Positions 8,882-17,172 of a stretch of DNA of 64,000 nucleotides are shown here, piece by piece. The notes beneath the pieces are model-generated. The model searched no databases. It saw only the letters and a list, made by a program, of their open reading frames with translations, and was not told the origin of the DNA. The stretch lies in assembly GCA_965222655.1 (NCBI GenBank), contig CBDCUP010000018.1:868001-932000 (forward strand), in the 5' to 3' direction. This stretch comes from CAUZIZ01 sp965222655. GTDB taxonomy: Bacteria; Acidobacteriota; UBA6911; RPQK01; JAJDTT01. The translations under genes and the position numbers were made by a program. The first letter of the stretch is position 1. Each line of letters starts with the position of its first letter.

Positions 8882-9991
8882 TCAATCCAGTCGGCGGCTG
8901 AAACGACGTCCGGGCCACTGCCGGATCAGGCCCATCATCTCTAGATGCAGCAGGGCTTCATTTAGTTTCGATTGTTCTAAAGGGCACGATCCCAGAAGCT
9001 GATCGATGTGAAGCTCGCTGTCGCGGGGCAGCAGCTTCAGCACCAGATCCTGCGCCGGGGACAGATCCAGCGTAGGCTTGTCCGGCTCTCGACCCGCTCG
9101 GTTTCGCAGCCGCTCCAGAACCTGCACCGGCAGTTCTTCCAGGATATCCTGAGTGTCCAGGACTACCTTTCCCCCCTGCTTGATCAAATAGTTGGGTCCG
9201 TAGCTTCCAGGGTTCGTGATGTTGCCGGGAACCGCCCAGATTTCACGATTCTGTTCCAGTGTCAGTCGTGCGGTGATGAGGGATCCCGAGAACTCGGAGG
9301 CTTCGGTGATAAGAGTGCCAAGGCAAAGGCCGGAGATGATGCGGTTGCGGATAGGGAAGTTCTGGGGAGCCGGAAAGCTGCCGCAGGGAAACTCGCTGAC
9401 GACGCATCCCTTTTCTCGTATCCGCCCATAGAGGTTACGGTTCTCCCTGGGGTAGATGACATCGACACCGCTTCCCAGAATAGCGACTGTTGGGCCTCCA
9501 GCCTCTAGAGCCCCCAGGTGGGCCTGAGAATCGATACCGCGAGCCATTCCACTGGTGATGGTCAGACCCAGTAGGGAAAGCTCTCTGGCCAGTTTTCTGG
9601 TGATCTCCCGACCGTATACCGAGCATCGACGAGATCCGACCACGGCCACAGCTGAATCCCCGAGGCGTTCTGGTGCTCCCAGGCAGTAGAGGACCAGGGG
9701 AGGATCGAAGATCTGTTTGAGTAGATCGGGATAGATTGGGTCGAAGAGAGACAGTACCTGGATCTTCTTCGACCGAGCCGAGCGAAGAGCCTCCTCAGCG
9801 CTTTTCTGGGCGAAGCCGCCGGCAATGATGTGGGTGACCTCCGAGGAAAGCCGCAGCCGCTTCAGCTCTGATCCGGAAAGGGCAAAAACGGCGGAAGCCG
9901 AACCACAGCGTTCCAGGAGGGGATGGATCAGTCCAGGCCCCAGCCCAGGTACCAAAGACAAAGCCAAGCAGAAGAAGGTCTCGTCATTCAC
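8882..9991 (-). CDS. dprA: DNA processing protein DprA/Smf
   Basis: Loads RecA on single-stranded DNA entering during natural transformation. 369 residues, GTG start at 9991. N-terminal helix-hairpin-helix-like region (LVPGLGPGLIHPLLERCG). Central Rossmann fold with SGMARGIDSQAHLGAL and ILGSGVDVIYPRENR, the DprA signature. C-terminal winged helix (HIDQLLGSCPLEQSKLNEAL, about residues 320-360). Located directly upstream of topA, likely cotranscribed. MITE B copy 2 starts 18 bp upstream of the start codon, so any promoter is inside or beyond that element. Confidence 0.95.
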   Translation of the reverse strand: MNDETFFCLALSLVPGLGPGLIHPLLERCGSASAVFALSGSELKRLRLSSEVTHIIAGGFAQKSAEEALRSARSKKIQVLSLFDPIYPDLLKQIFDPPLVLYCLGAPERLGDSAVAVVGSRRCSVYGREITRKLARELSLLGLTITSGMARGIDSQAHLGALEAGGPTVAILGSGVDVIYPRENRNLYGRIREKGCVVSEFPCGSFPAPQNFPIRNRIISGLCLGTLITEASEFSGSLITARLTLEQNREIWAVPGNITNPGSYGPNYLIKQGGKVVLDTQDILEELPVQVLERLRNRAGREPDKPTLDLSPAQDLVLKLLPRDSELHIDQLLGSCPLEQSKLNEALLHLEMMGLIRQWPGRRFSRRLD

Positions 9992-10008
9992 TATTCACTC
10001 CGTCTTCT

Positions 10009-10191
10009 CTAGCCCGCATTTCTCATCGCTGGTCTACTGTGTCGCCGCAAACATCCGTCCTGGCTGCGTTACGCTCGGTCGGCCTCCTCGACGTACTGCA
10101 CGAGTACGACTGCGGGAGCCTCGGTCGCAAGCCTTGCCAGGACGGCCCTTGCGGCGCCTCGCTACGACAAGCGATGAGAAATCCGGGCTAA
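10009..10191 (-). mobile_element. MITE family B, copy 2
   Basis: Core 10013-10187 (175 bp), inverted relative to copies 1 and 3, flanked by CTAG and CTAA. Ends CCCGCATTTCTCATCG and CGATGAGAAATCCGGG are inverted repeats with one mismatch. Its right flank CTAA overlaps the left TAA of the next element, so the two were inserted back to back between dprA and mqnA. Confidence 0.85.
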
Positions 10192-10374
10192 GGGTCTGTA
10201 AGGAAATAACCGATGCACTTTGGCGCGAGCGCCGTGGGGGCAAATGGGAGGCGCCGTGCCGCAGGCGATGCCGCTGCGCATCTTCCAGGAGCGGCATCAA
10301 AGCAGATGCCCCCGCGCCGCCGCGCCCCTGCGGACCCCAGCAAAGTGTATCGGTTATTTCCTTACAGACCCTAA
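10189..10374 (+). mobile_element. MITE family D/E, variant D (180-bp core, TAA flanks)
   Basis: Core 10192-10371 has about 32-bp terminal inverted repeats beginning GGGTCTGTAAGGAAATAACC, flanked by TAA on both sides. The GC-rich interior has no ORF. The ends share the pattern GGGTCnG...AATAACC with elements at 12445-12625 and 52477-52657, which have 181-bp cores and 3-bp TAA or TTA flanks, so these are one superfamily with TNA-type target duplication. Confidence 0.8.
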
Positions 10375-10440
10375 CGCCGACGGTGGTAAATACGTGAGAT
10401 TTTCCTTACCATGACTGTGTAGAGGTGTAGCGGATCACGT

Positions 10441-11274
10441 ATGAAGCTCAAGGTGTCGTTTATCGAGTTTTTGAATGCCGTCCCACTGGGATGGGGACTT
10501 ACCGAGGGTACCCTTCGGAATAACCTCGATTTGGTTTTCGACGTCCCTTCTGGATGCGCCCAGCACCTGGCGTCGGGAGAGGTGGATGTCGGACTGATTC
10601 CCGTCATCGAGTATCAGAACATCCAAGGACTCAAGGTTTTGCCCGGCATTTCGATCGGGGTGAGGCGCGAGGTCAAAAGCGTGCTTTTCATCAGCAAGGT
10701 GCCGCTCGAGGATGTGTCGAGGGTAGCCGTTGATCGTTCCAGCCGGACCTCTGTCGCTCTGCTCAAGATCATTCTGCAGGAGTTCTACCGAAAGGATTCG
10801 GTTCAGTACACGGCGGAGGCTCCGAATCCGGAGAGAATGCTCGAGCTTTACGATGCGGCGCTGCTGATCGGTAATCCTGCACTCCCTATTCCCAGCTCAA
10901 TGCTGGTGTACGACCTGGCTTACGAGTGGAATCGCTTCACCGGTCTTCCCTTTGTGTTCGCCTTCTGGGCGGTGAGATCCGGGGTAGATCTGAAAGAGCA
11001 AGCAGAGCTCTTCTACCGCTCACGGGCGGAAGGGTTGAAGGCGATTGACACCGTAGCTCAGCGTTACTCCAAGAGACTGGGCCTTCCCCCTTCCGAGATC
11101 CGTGACTACTTGAACAACCTCGATTATTTCCTGGATGAAGCCAGTCAAAAAGGCCTCGAGACCTTTTTCCAGCTAGCGGCCCAGACCAAACTGATTCCGC
11201 CTCCCAAGCCCCTCTGCCTCTACGATTTCGAGCAGCCCGCAGTGACGCCGAGGTTGGCCCGAAGTCTTCGATAG
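10441..11274 (+). CDS. mqnA: chorismate dehydratase MqnA (menaquinone via futalosine)
   Basis: Dehydrates chorismate to 3-enolpyruvylbenzoate, the first step of the futalosine route to menaquinone. 277 residues, normal length. It shows the periplasmic-binding-like fold of the family: VSFIEFLNAVPL at the start, FDVPSGCAQHLASGEVDVGLIPVIEYQ (first and second lobes), and AALLIGNPAL near residue 140. Cytoplasmic, no signal peptide. The stop (TAG 11272-11274) is 1 bp before the namZ ATG. No other mqn genes are in the window. Confidence 0.93.
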   Translation: MKLKVSFIEFLNAVPLGWGLTEGTLRNNLDLVFDVPSGCAQHLASGEVDVGLIPVIEYQNIQGLKVLPGISIGVRREVKSVLFISKVPLEDVSRVAVDRSSRTSVALLKIILQEFYRKDSVQYTAEAPNPERMLELYDAALLIGNPALPIPSSMLVYDLAYEWNRFTGLPFVFAFWAVRSGVDLKEQAELFYRSRAEGLKAIDTVAQRYSKRLGLPPSEIRDYLNNLDYFLDEASQKGLETFFQLAAQTKLIPPPKPLCLYDFEQPAVTPRLARSLR

Positions 11275-11275
11275 C

Positions 11276-12444
11276 ATGCCGGTCAAGAGCGGTCTGGAAG
11301 TGTTTCTTGAAGATCGTCTCGATAGGGTCAGGGGCGAGCGCGTCGGAGTCATCGCGCACCCGGCATCGGTTACCTCCAGGTTCGCACACATCGTGGACCT
11401 GTTCTTCCGGCACCCCCGTATTCAACTAACCACGATCATGGGGCCCCAGCACGGGGCTCGGGGGGAAACCCAGGACAACATGGTGGAGTGGCAGGACTAT
11501 CGGGATCGACTGACCGGTCTACCGGTGTACAGCCTCTACAGCCGGACTCGCCGGCCCACCGAGGAGATGCTGGCCGATGTGGATGTGTTGGTGATCGACC
11601 TCCAGGACGTGGGGCTCGCTACTATACCTTTGTACACACCATGGCTCTGGCGATGGAGGCCGCGGCCGAGATGGGCAAGCGAGTCATCGTGCTGGACCGT
11701 CCCAACCCGATCAATGGGATCGATCTCGAGGGCAACCTTCTCGACTCCCGTTTTCGCTCCTTCGTGGGGTGGCATCCCTTGTTGGTTCGGCATGCGATGA
11801 CGGTGGCTGAGCTTGCCCTTTACTTCAATTCGAAGCTCCCTGCAAAATGCCTCCTGGAAGTGGTCGGAATGCAGGGGTGGAAGCGCGAGATGTTCTTCCG
11901 GGATACGGGTCTCCCTTGGATTCTCCCCTCCCCCAACATGCCTTACGAGGAGACAGCCCTGGTTTATCCCGGAATGTGCCTGCTGGAGGGGACCAACATC
12001 TCCGAAGGCCGCGGAACGACGCGCCCCTTCGAGTTGTCGGGCGCGCCTTGGGTCGAACCCCATGAGCTGGCTGAAAGGCTCCGAACGGAGGATCTTCCGG
12101 GCGCGGTGTTTCGTCCTATCCACTTTATTCCCACCTTCCACAAGTGGAGCGACCAGATGGTGGCGGGAATCCAGATCCATGTGGAGGACAGATCCGCCTA
12201 TCGACCCTTCCGGACCGGCCTAGCCGTGCTCAGGGCCTATCGGGAGTTGGGCGGCTCGGAATTCGAATGGAAAGATCCGCCTTACGAGTACGTCAGCGAC
12301 AGACTTCCAATCGACATCATCTGTGGAACGGATCAGATTCGACAACGGATTGAAGAGCAAGTTCCTCTGCAGGAGATCGAGGATGGATGGGCAGAGGGTA
12401 GGCAGCGCTTTGAGACGCAACGAAAGGAATTCCTCCTTTACTAA
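11276..12444 (+). pseudogene. namZ: exo-beta-N-acetylmuramidase NamZ (DUF1343), single frameshift
   Basis: DUF1343 proteins release terminal MurNAc from peptidoglycan fragments. The N-terminal frame (11276 to about 11612: GVIAHPASVTSRFAHIVDL, MGPQHGARGE, VLVIDLQDVG) and the C-terminal frame (ARYYTFVHTMALAMEAA, VLDRPNPING, LEGTNISEGRGTTRPFE) together make one intact protein of about 389 residues. The break is in the family motif DLQDVG-ARYYT at a run of four G (about 11610-11613); one extra G restores it. It could be a real mutation or a homopolymer assembly error. The stop TAA at 12442-12444 is the left flank/end of a MITE. Family normally has a signal peptide; none is obvious here. Confidence 0.85.
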
Positions 12445-12628
12445 GGGTCTGCGCAAGGATAGCTTGGTAGAATTGGCGCTCAGATTTGCGCGAGATTTGG
12501 CTGCGAACGATTGAGCGAAACCGCAGGCGTAGCCGGGTCTACGTGGAGGATTTCGCGATTGAGGAGCGGTCGAAGATGGTGTGAAGATGAGATGCCAGAA
12601 TGCCAAGTTATTCTTGCGCAGACCCTAA
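12442..12628 (+). mobile_element. MITE family D/E, variant E copy 1 (181-bp core)
   Basis: Core 12445-12625 with inverted ends GGGTCTGCGCAAGrATArC, flanked by TAA at 12442-12444 and 12626-12628. The interior matches the copy at 52477-52657 (shared GTAGAATTGGCGCTCAG). The left TAA is the stop codon of namZ. Confidence 0.85.
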
Positions 12629-12658
12629 CGCAGCTGCAACCATCATCGTATTTCTGAA

Positions 12659-13350
12659 ATGGGACACTTGGAAACCGAGGTCAAGATCAGCGTCGATGAG
12701 GCCAGTCTGGTCGAGATCCGTACCCGACTCTCGAAGCTGGGTGCACAGCCTCTGGCGAAGCGAGCCAAGGAGGAAAACCTTCTCTTCGATTTTCCAGACC
12801 ATCGACTCGAACGGGAAGGCTACGCTCTTCGGCTTCGAGCCTATGGCGAAGAGAGTCTGCTTACCTTCAAGGGGAAGGCTCGTACAGATTCGCGCTTAAC
12901 AGTCTCGGAATTTCAATCAAGTGAGCTGTTCTCTGAGACCGCCCTTTCGTCACAGCCGGGGTGTCCCGAAACAGCCTTTTACGGCCTTGGCCGTCGGCAC
13001 GAAGTGCCTACTTAAAGGAGCGGGAAGAGATCGAAACCCTGGTTTCAGATGGGGGTGCCACCAGGGAATTGCTTCTCGCCCTCGGTCTGGGCGTCTCTTT
13101 TCGCTATGCCAAGTACCGCGAGATCCATGAGCTTACCCTGTCGGGAGAGAAGGTTGTCTTCTGCCTCGACGAGACTCCTGTCGGCGCTTTTGTCGAAATC
13201 GAGGGCCCGGAGGCGGCGATCGATGAGGCGGCTGCGCTCTTTGGTTGGGGTTCCGAAGTCTTTGTTCGAACCAACTATGTGGAACTCTACCGAAGGGGAG
13301 CCGAAAAAGGCGGCGAGCAAACGGGATCGTCACTACCATGCAGGGGATGA
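12659..13350 (+). pseudogene. CYTH-domain protein (CyaB/ThTPase type), split by MITE A
   Basis: CYTH proteins bind triphosphate substrates in a beta-barrel; members include class IV adenylate cyclases and inorganic or thiamine triphosphatases. N-terminal part: ETEVKISV (the ExExK signature) and ALRLRAYGEESLLTFKGKA. C-terminal part: KEREEIETLVSDGG, FRYAKYREIHEL, VFCLDETPVGAFVEIEGP. Between them lie 116 bp of MITE A (insertion at TTAA 12896-12899). Excision restores DSR-LK-EREEIE in frame and a protein of about 191 residues. With the insert, translation stops inside the repeat. It overlaps the next gene by about 13 bp. Confidence 0.85.
12896..13015 (+). mobile_element. MITE family A, copy 2, inside the CYTH gene
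   Basis: Core 12900-13011 (112 bp) between TTAA at 12896-12899 and 13012-13015. Sequence appears identical to the other three copies. Because the host ORF is conserved on both sides, the pre-insertion sequence can be rebuilt: one TTAA remains and the reading frame closes. This proves insertion at TTAA, with either 4-bp duplication or TTAA carried at one end. Confidence 0.9.
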
Positions 13351-14306
13351 TCCTGGCAGCCGGCCTGGGCAGTCGGCTCCACCCCTTGACGCTATTTCGA
13401 GCCAAGCCTGCGATTCCCTTTCTCAACCGTCCCCTGATCTGCCACGCCGTGGACCTCCTGCGTCGCTTGCCTCTATCCGAGCTGATCGTGAATCTGCACC
13501 ACCTACCCGATTCGGTGATCGCCGCGCTGGGAAAGGCTACTCCTCGGGTACATTACTCCCCTGAAGACTCACTTCTGGGAACAGCGGGCGCAGTGGGCCG
13601 GGTCCGAGCAAGGCTGAGCGCTGATCCCTTTGTCGTGTGCAATGGAAAGATCTATTTCGAGGAGGATCTTCGCGACGTCGTCAACTTCCATCGAGATCGA
13701 GGAGCGATCGCTACGCTCGTCCTGGTGCCCCATTCAGGGGAGCGAGGATTTCGCCCGGTCCGGGTCGATCGAGCCGGCCAGGTTGTCGGGTTTGGATCGG
13801 TTGGCCATCCCGAGGATGACCTCGAGTCCTACACCTTTACCGGTGTCCAGGTGCTGTCCCAGGGAGCCCTTGATTTCATCCCGGATGGACCGTCAGACCT
13901 GGTGGACGACTTGTACCTGGGACTGATTCGGGAAGGCTACTCGGTCCTGGGTTTCGTCAGCAAGGCACGCTGGTGCGAATGCAGTACCCCTGGACGTTAC
14001 CTGAGGAAATCCCTCGAAGTGCTCGATAGCCGAGGATTGAACTACCTGACTGGCTCCATGCTGGACAAGGAGACCTGCCATCAATCCGTCGTAGGTCAGA
14101 GGGTCGAAGTATCGCCCGGCTCGAGTCTGGATAGGTGTGTGGTCTGGGACGACGTGCGCATTGGTCCCGATTGTTCTTTGAGCAACTCGATCGTCGTCTC
14201 TGACGTCCAACTGCCGCCGCAGACGAAGCTTTCGGAGGTGATCATCACGCCGGCGAACCAGCCTGAAACAAGCGAAGCGGAGTACCGGACATGGCCTCTG
14301 TCGTAA
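13338..14306 (+). CDS. murU: sugar-1-phosphate nucleotidyltransferase, MurU-like
   Basis: Transfers a nucleotide to a sugar 1-phosphate. 322 residues from ATG 13338 (start chosen because MILAAGLGSRLHPLT, the pyrophosphorylase loop, follows at once). Other motifs: KPAIPFLNRPLI, EDSLLGTAGAV, FVVCNGKIYFEEDL (usual NGD changed to NGK), and a short C-terminal left-handed beta-helix-like tail. Family alternatives are mannose-1-P guanylyltransferase or glucose-1-P enzymes. MurU (MurNAc-1-P uridylyltransferase) is favoured because namZ and an amgK-like kinase flank it. Replacement of the metal-binding Asp in VxNGD by Lys is unusual and should be checked. Confidence 0.75.
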   Translation: MQGMILAAGLGSRLHPLTLFRAKPAIPFLNRPLICHAVDLLRRLPLSELIVNLHHLPDSVIAALGKATPRVHYSPEDSLLGTAGAVGRVRARLSADPFVVCNGKIYFEEDLRDVVNFHRDRGAIATLVLVPHSGERGFRPVRVDRAGQVVGFGSVGHPEDDLESYTFTGVQVLSQGALDFIPDGPSDLVDDLYLGLIREGYSVLGFVSKARWCECSTPGRYLRKSLEVLDSRGLNYLTGSMLDKETCHQSVVGQRVEVSPGSSLDRCVVWDDVRIGPDCSLSNSIVVSDVQLPPQTKLSEVIITPANQPETSEAEYRTWPLS

Positions 14307-14364
14307 AGCTTCATTTTGGTCAGGAGATCATGCAGCTAACACTATCTGACAGAGTCGTGACAGC

Positions 14365-14450
14365 GTTGTAGGATGGGCACTCTTGCCCGTCGCGGACACT
14401 GACGGGCAAGAGTGCCCATCCTACAACAGTCACCGTGCTATCGATGTTCG
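14365..14450 (-). repeat. repeat family G, copy 1 (31-bp palindromic arms)
   Basis: 14365-14391 and 14401-14427 form a near-perfect 27-bp stem around GGATGGGCACTCTTGCCCGT. A unique side sequence (CGAACATCGATAG on the minus strand) joins it to copy 2 at 21631-21716, which is in the opposite orientation. It lies between the murU-like and amgK-like genes and would form a strong hairpin in the transcript. Confidence 0.8.
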
Positions 14451-14487
14451 TCATTAGAGACAACCAAAGCTGTCCCGTTTCTGACCC

Positions 14488-15498
14488 ATGAGTGAAAAGA
14501 TCCTTCCCGCGCTGCGACATAGACTGCGTGAGTTCATCCGGCAGGAACTAGATTCCAATCCCAGCCAGGAAAGCATCACCCCTTTGTTGGGCGATGCCTC
14601 CACCCGGCGTTACTTTCGTTATGTTTCCGACGAAAAGGAATCGTATATTCTCACCGCCTACCCCGAACCCTTCGAACCCGAGACGTTCACCTATCTTCAG
14701 ATGCACACCCTCTTCTCGGAGCTGGGACTTCCCGTCCCAGAACTGATCGCCCTCAACGGAAGTCTGGGAATCGTGCTCCAGGAGGACCTCGGAGACGAGA
14801 CCCTGTTCGATCGTCTGGAGACAGCGAGTGCGGTGGAACGCACGCGACTCATCCGCTGCGCCATCGACTATCTGATCAGGTTGCAGCAGCACGGTGCGGC
14901 TGCCTTGAAACCCAACTACGAGGCCTCTCGTCTGGCCTTGGACGAAGTAAAGCTGGGTCAGGAACTGGGTTTCTTTCGAGAGCACTACCTGAGGGGTTAC
15001 CGGGGACAGAGCAACACGGGAGAACCCTCCTTGACCCGGGAGTGCTCCGCACTGGTGGCGGAGCTTGCCCGGTCTCCACGGCTCCTGTGTCATCGGGACT
15101 ACCAGGTTCGAAATCTGATGCTCAAGCAAGACCGGCTCTACGTCATCGACTTTCAGGATGCCAGGATGGGCCCGTCCTCGTATGACCTGGTATCCCTGTT
15201 GAAGGACTCGATTGAGCTGAAGCCAGAGGAGCTGAGGACACAGCTCGACTACTATCTTGCGGAAGCAAGACATGGCGAGGATCAAGAGTGGTTCCATAGA
15301 GAGTTCGAGCTCATGTCGATTCAGCGGCTGCTGAAAGCACTCGGTACCTATGGCTACCAGATCACCGTCAGGGGCAAAAGGGATACCTACACGCCCTATA
15401 TAGCCGGTTCTCTACAGAGGGTGTCCCTATCCTTGCAGGCCGTCTCCGGATTCCCGTATATTCGATCTGTGGTGGAAAGGGAATTGGGTGCCCTATGA
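14488..15498 (+). CDS. amgK: aminoglycoside phosphotransferase-family sugar kinase, AmgK-like
   Basis: 336 residues. AmgK phosphorylates MurNAc/GlcNAc at the anomeric position. Kinase motifs of the APH fold: LLGDASTRRYFRY near the N-terminus (typical of this subgroup), catalytic loop LCHRDYQVRNLML (HxDxxxxN, about residues 202-214) and metal motif VIDFQDARMGPSSYDL. With NamZ (release) and MurU (uridylylation) it would complete conversion of MurNAc to UDP-MurNAc, bypassing de novo synthesis. Function is inferred from family and context. Its stop overlaps the asnS start (ATGA). Confidence 0.82.
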   Translation: MSEKILPALRHRLREFIRQELDSNPSQESITPLLGDASTRRYFRYVSDEKESYILTAYPEPFEPETFTYLQMHTLFSELGLPVPELIALNGSLGIVLQEDLGDETLFDRLETASAVERTRLIRCAIDYLIRLQQHGAAALKPNYEASRLALDEVKLGQELGFFREHYLRGYRGQSNTGEPSLTRECSALVAELARSPRLLCHRDYQVRNLMLKQDRLYVIDFQDARMGPSSYDLVSLLKDSIELKPEELRTQLDYYLAEARHGEDQEWFHREFELMSIQRLLKALGTYGYQITVRGKRDTYTPYIAGSLQRVSLSLQAVSGFPYIRSVVERELGAL

Positions 15499-16787
15499 GT
15501 AACGTCTATATCGAAGAAATTGCGGCTCACGTTGGTGAAGAAGTTACCATCCGTGGTTGGGTTTACAACAGGACAGACAAGGGTAAGCTGCGGTTTTTGC
15601 TGGTTCGCGACGGGACCGGGACGATTCAGGGTGTCGTGTTCCAGAAGAGCGTTTCCGCCGAAGTCTTTGAAGCCGCTGACGGTCTGACCCAGGAGTCCTC
15701 CGTGCTGTTGACCGGCACGGTGAGGGCAGACGAGCGGGCGCCGGGTGGGTTTGAGATGGACGTCACGCATCTGGAGGTGGTGCAGCTCGCCCAGGAGTAC
15801 CCCATCACTCCCAAGGACCACGGGACCTCCTTCTTGATGGATCATCGTCACCTCTGGCTTCGCTCCTCGCGCCAACACGCCATTTTGCGGGTGCGCCACG
15901 AGATCATCCGGGCCTGTCGGGATTTCCTCGATGACCGCGGATTCATCCTGGTGGACACGCCTTTGCTGACACCGGTTGCCTGCGAAGGGACGACGAACCT
16001 GTTCAAGGTGGACTACTTTGATGAAGAGGCCTTCTTGAGCCAGAGTGGTCAGCTCTACAGCGAGGCATCCTGTATGGCCTTCGGCAAGGTCTACTGCTTT
16101 GGTCCCACCTTTCGCGCCGAGAAGTCGAAGACTCGCCGCCATCTGACCGAGTTCTGGATGGTGGAACCCGAGGTAGCCTTCGCCGAACTGGACGACGCCA
16201 TGGTACTGGCCGAGGAATTCGTTTCCTACATCGTGGCTCGGGTGCTGGAACAGCGTCGTGAGGAGCTGGAACGGCTGGAGCGGGACGTCTCCCTGCTGGA
16301 GAAGATTGCGCCGCCTTTCCCCAGGATCAGCTATCAGGATGCCTTTACCCGCTTGGAGGAGAAGGGCACGGAGACGCCGAGAGGGGCTGATTTCGGGGGA
16401 ACCGACGAGACGCTCATCTCCTCAGATTTCGAAACACCGGTCATCGTGCATCGTTATCCCATGGCTATCAAACCCTTCTATATGCAGCCTGACCCCGAGG
16501 ATCCTGAGCTGGCCCTGTGTATGGACATCCTTGCCCCGGAGGGCTATGGGGAGATCATCGGTGGCAGCCAGCGAGTCCATGATCCGGATCTTCTGGCGGA
16601 AAGGATCCAGGAGCATCAGCTCCCAGAGGAAGCTTTTCGCTGGTACTTCGATCTTCGGCACTATGGATCCGTTCCGCATTCCGGATTCGGCATGGGCATC
16701 GAGCGCGTGCTCACCTGGATTTGCGGTCTGAGTCACGTCCGTGAAACGATCGCGTTTCCCCGCATGTTGAATCGGCTCTATCCGTAA
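15495..16787 (+). CDS. asnS: asparaginyl-tRNA synthetase
   Basis: Charges tRNA-Asn with asparagine. 430 residues, class II. N-terminal OB-fold (VTIRGWVYNRTDKGKLRFL) binds the anticodon. Motif 2: FGPTFRAEKSKTRRHLTEFW; motif 3: SGFGMGIERVLTWICGL. The HLTEFWMVEPE stretch is typical of AsnRS rather than AspRS. It has the interdomain insertion usual for the family (about residues 215-300). Start codon overlaps the amgK stop. Immediately after its TAA stop comes repeat F. Confidence 0.96.
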   Translation: MSNVYIEEIAAHVGEEVTIRGWVYNRTDKGKLRFLLVRDGTGTIQGVVFQKSVSAEVFEAADGLTQESSVLLTGTVRADERAPGGFEMDVTHLEVVQLAQEYPITPKDHGTSFLMDHRHLWLRSSRQHAILRVRHEIIRACRDFLDDRGFILVDTPLLTPVACEGTTNLFKVDYFDEEAFLSQSGQLYSEASCMAFGKVYCFGPTFRAEKSKTRRHLTEFWMVEPEVAFAELDDAMVLAEEFVSYIVARVLEQRREELERLERDVSLLEKIAPPFPRISYQDAFTRLEEKGTETPRGADFGGTDETLISSDFETPVIVHRYPMAIKPFYMQPDPEDPELALCMDILAPEGYGEIIGGSQRVHDPDLLAERIQEHQLPEEAFRWYFDLRHYGSVPHSGFGMGIERVLTWICGLSHVRETIAFPRMLNRLYP

Positions 16788-16942
16788 GACGTCGCACGTC
16801 GGAACGTCTGAACGTCGCACGTCCCAGGTCGTGGGGCAACCGGTGGTGAGCTTGCAAAATTGCGGTTTCCGCAGCCGTCAGTCTTCAGGCTGCCTGCTGC
16901 CGGCTAAGGGACGTGCGACGTTCCGACGTTCAGACGTGCGAC
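16788..16942. mobile_element. inverted-repeat element family F, copy 1
   Basis: Starts at the base after the asnS stop codon. Ends are inverted repeats built from short units GACGTCGCACGTC / GACGTGCGAC. The interior matches 25899-26060 (for example TTTCCGCA, CTGCCGCCGGCT). No ORF. A fragment of the same end is at 44731-44755. Confidence 0.75.
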
Positions 16943-16957
16943 CTCCCCGACGTGCTC

Positions 16958-17140
16958 CTAACCCGGATTTCTCATCGCTTGTCGTAGCGAGGCGCCGCAA
17001 GGGCCGTCCTGGCAAGGCTTGCGACCGAGGCCCCCGCAGTCGTACTCGTGCAGTACGTCGAGGAGGCCGAGAGAGCGTAACACAGCCAGGACGGATGTTT
17101 GCGGCGACGCAGTAGACCAGCGATGAGAAATGCGGGCTAA
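16958..17140 (+). mobile_element. MITE family B, copy 3
   Basis: Core 16962-17136 (175 bp), flanked by CTAA on both sides, the clearest target duplication of this family. Together with repeat F copy 1 it fills nearly the whole asnS-folD gap, so folD is expressed from sequence inside or next to these elements. Confidence 0.87.
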
Positions 17141-17172
17141 TGGTCACTGGTTTTTCTGCTATCATCGTTTGA

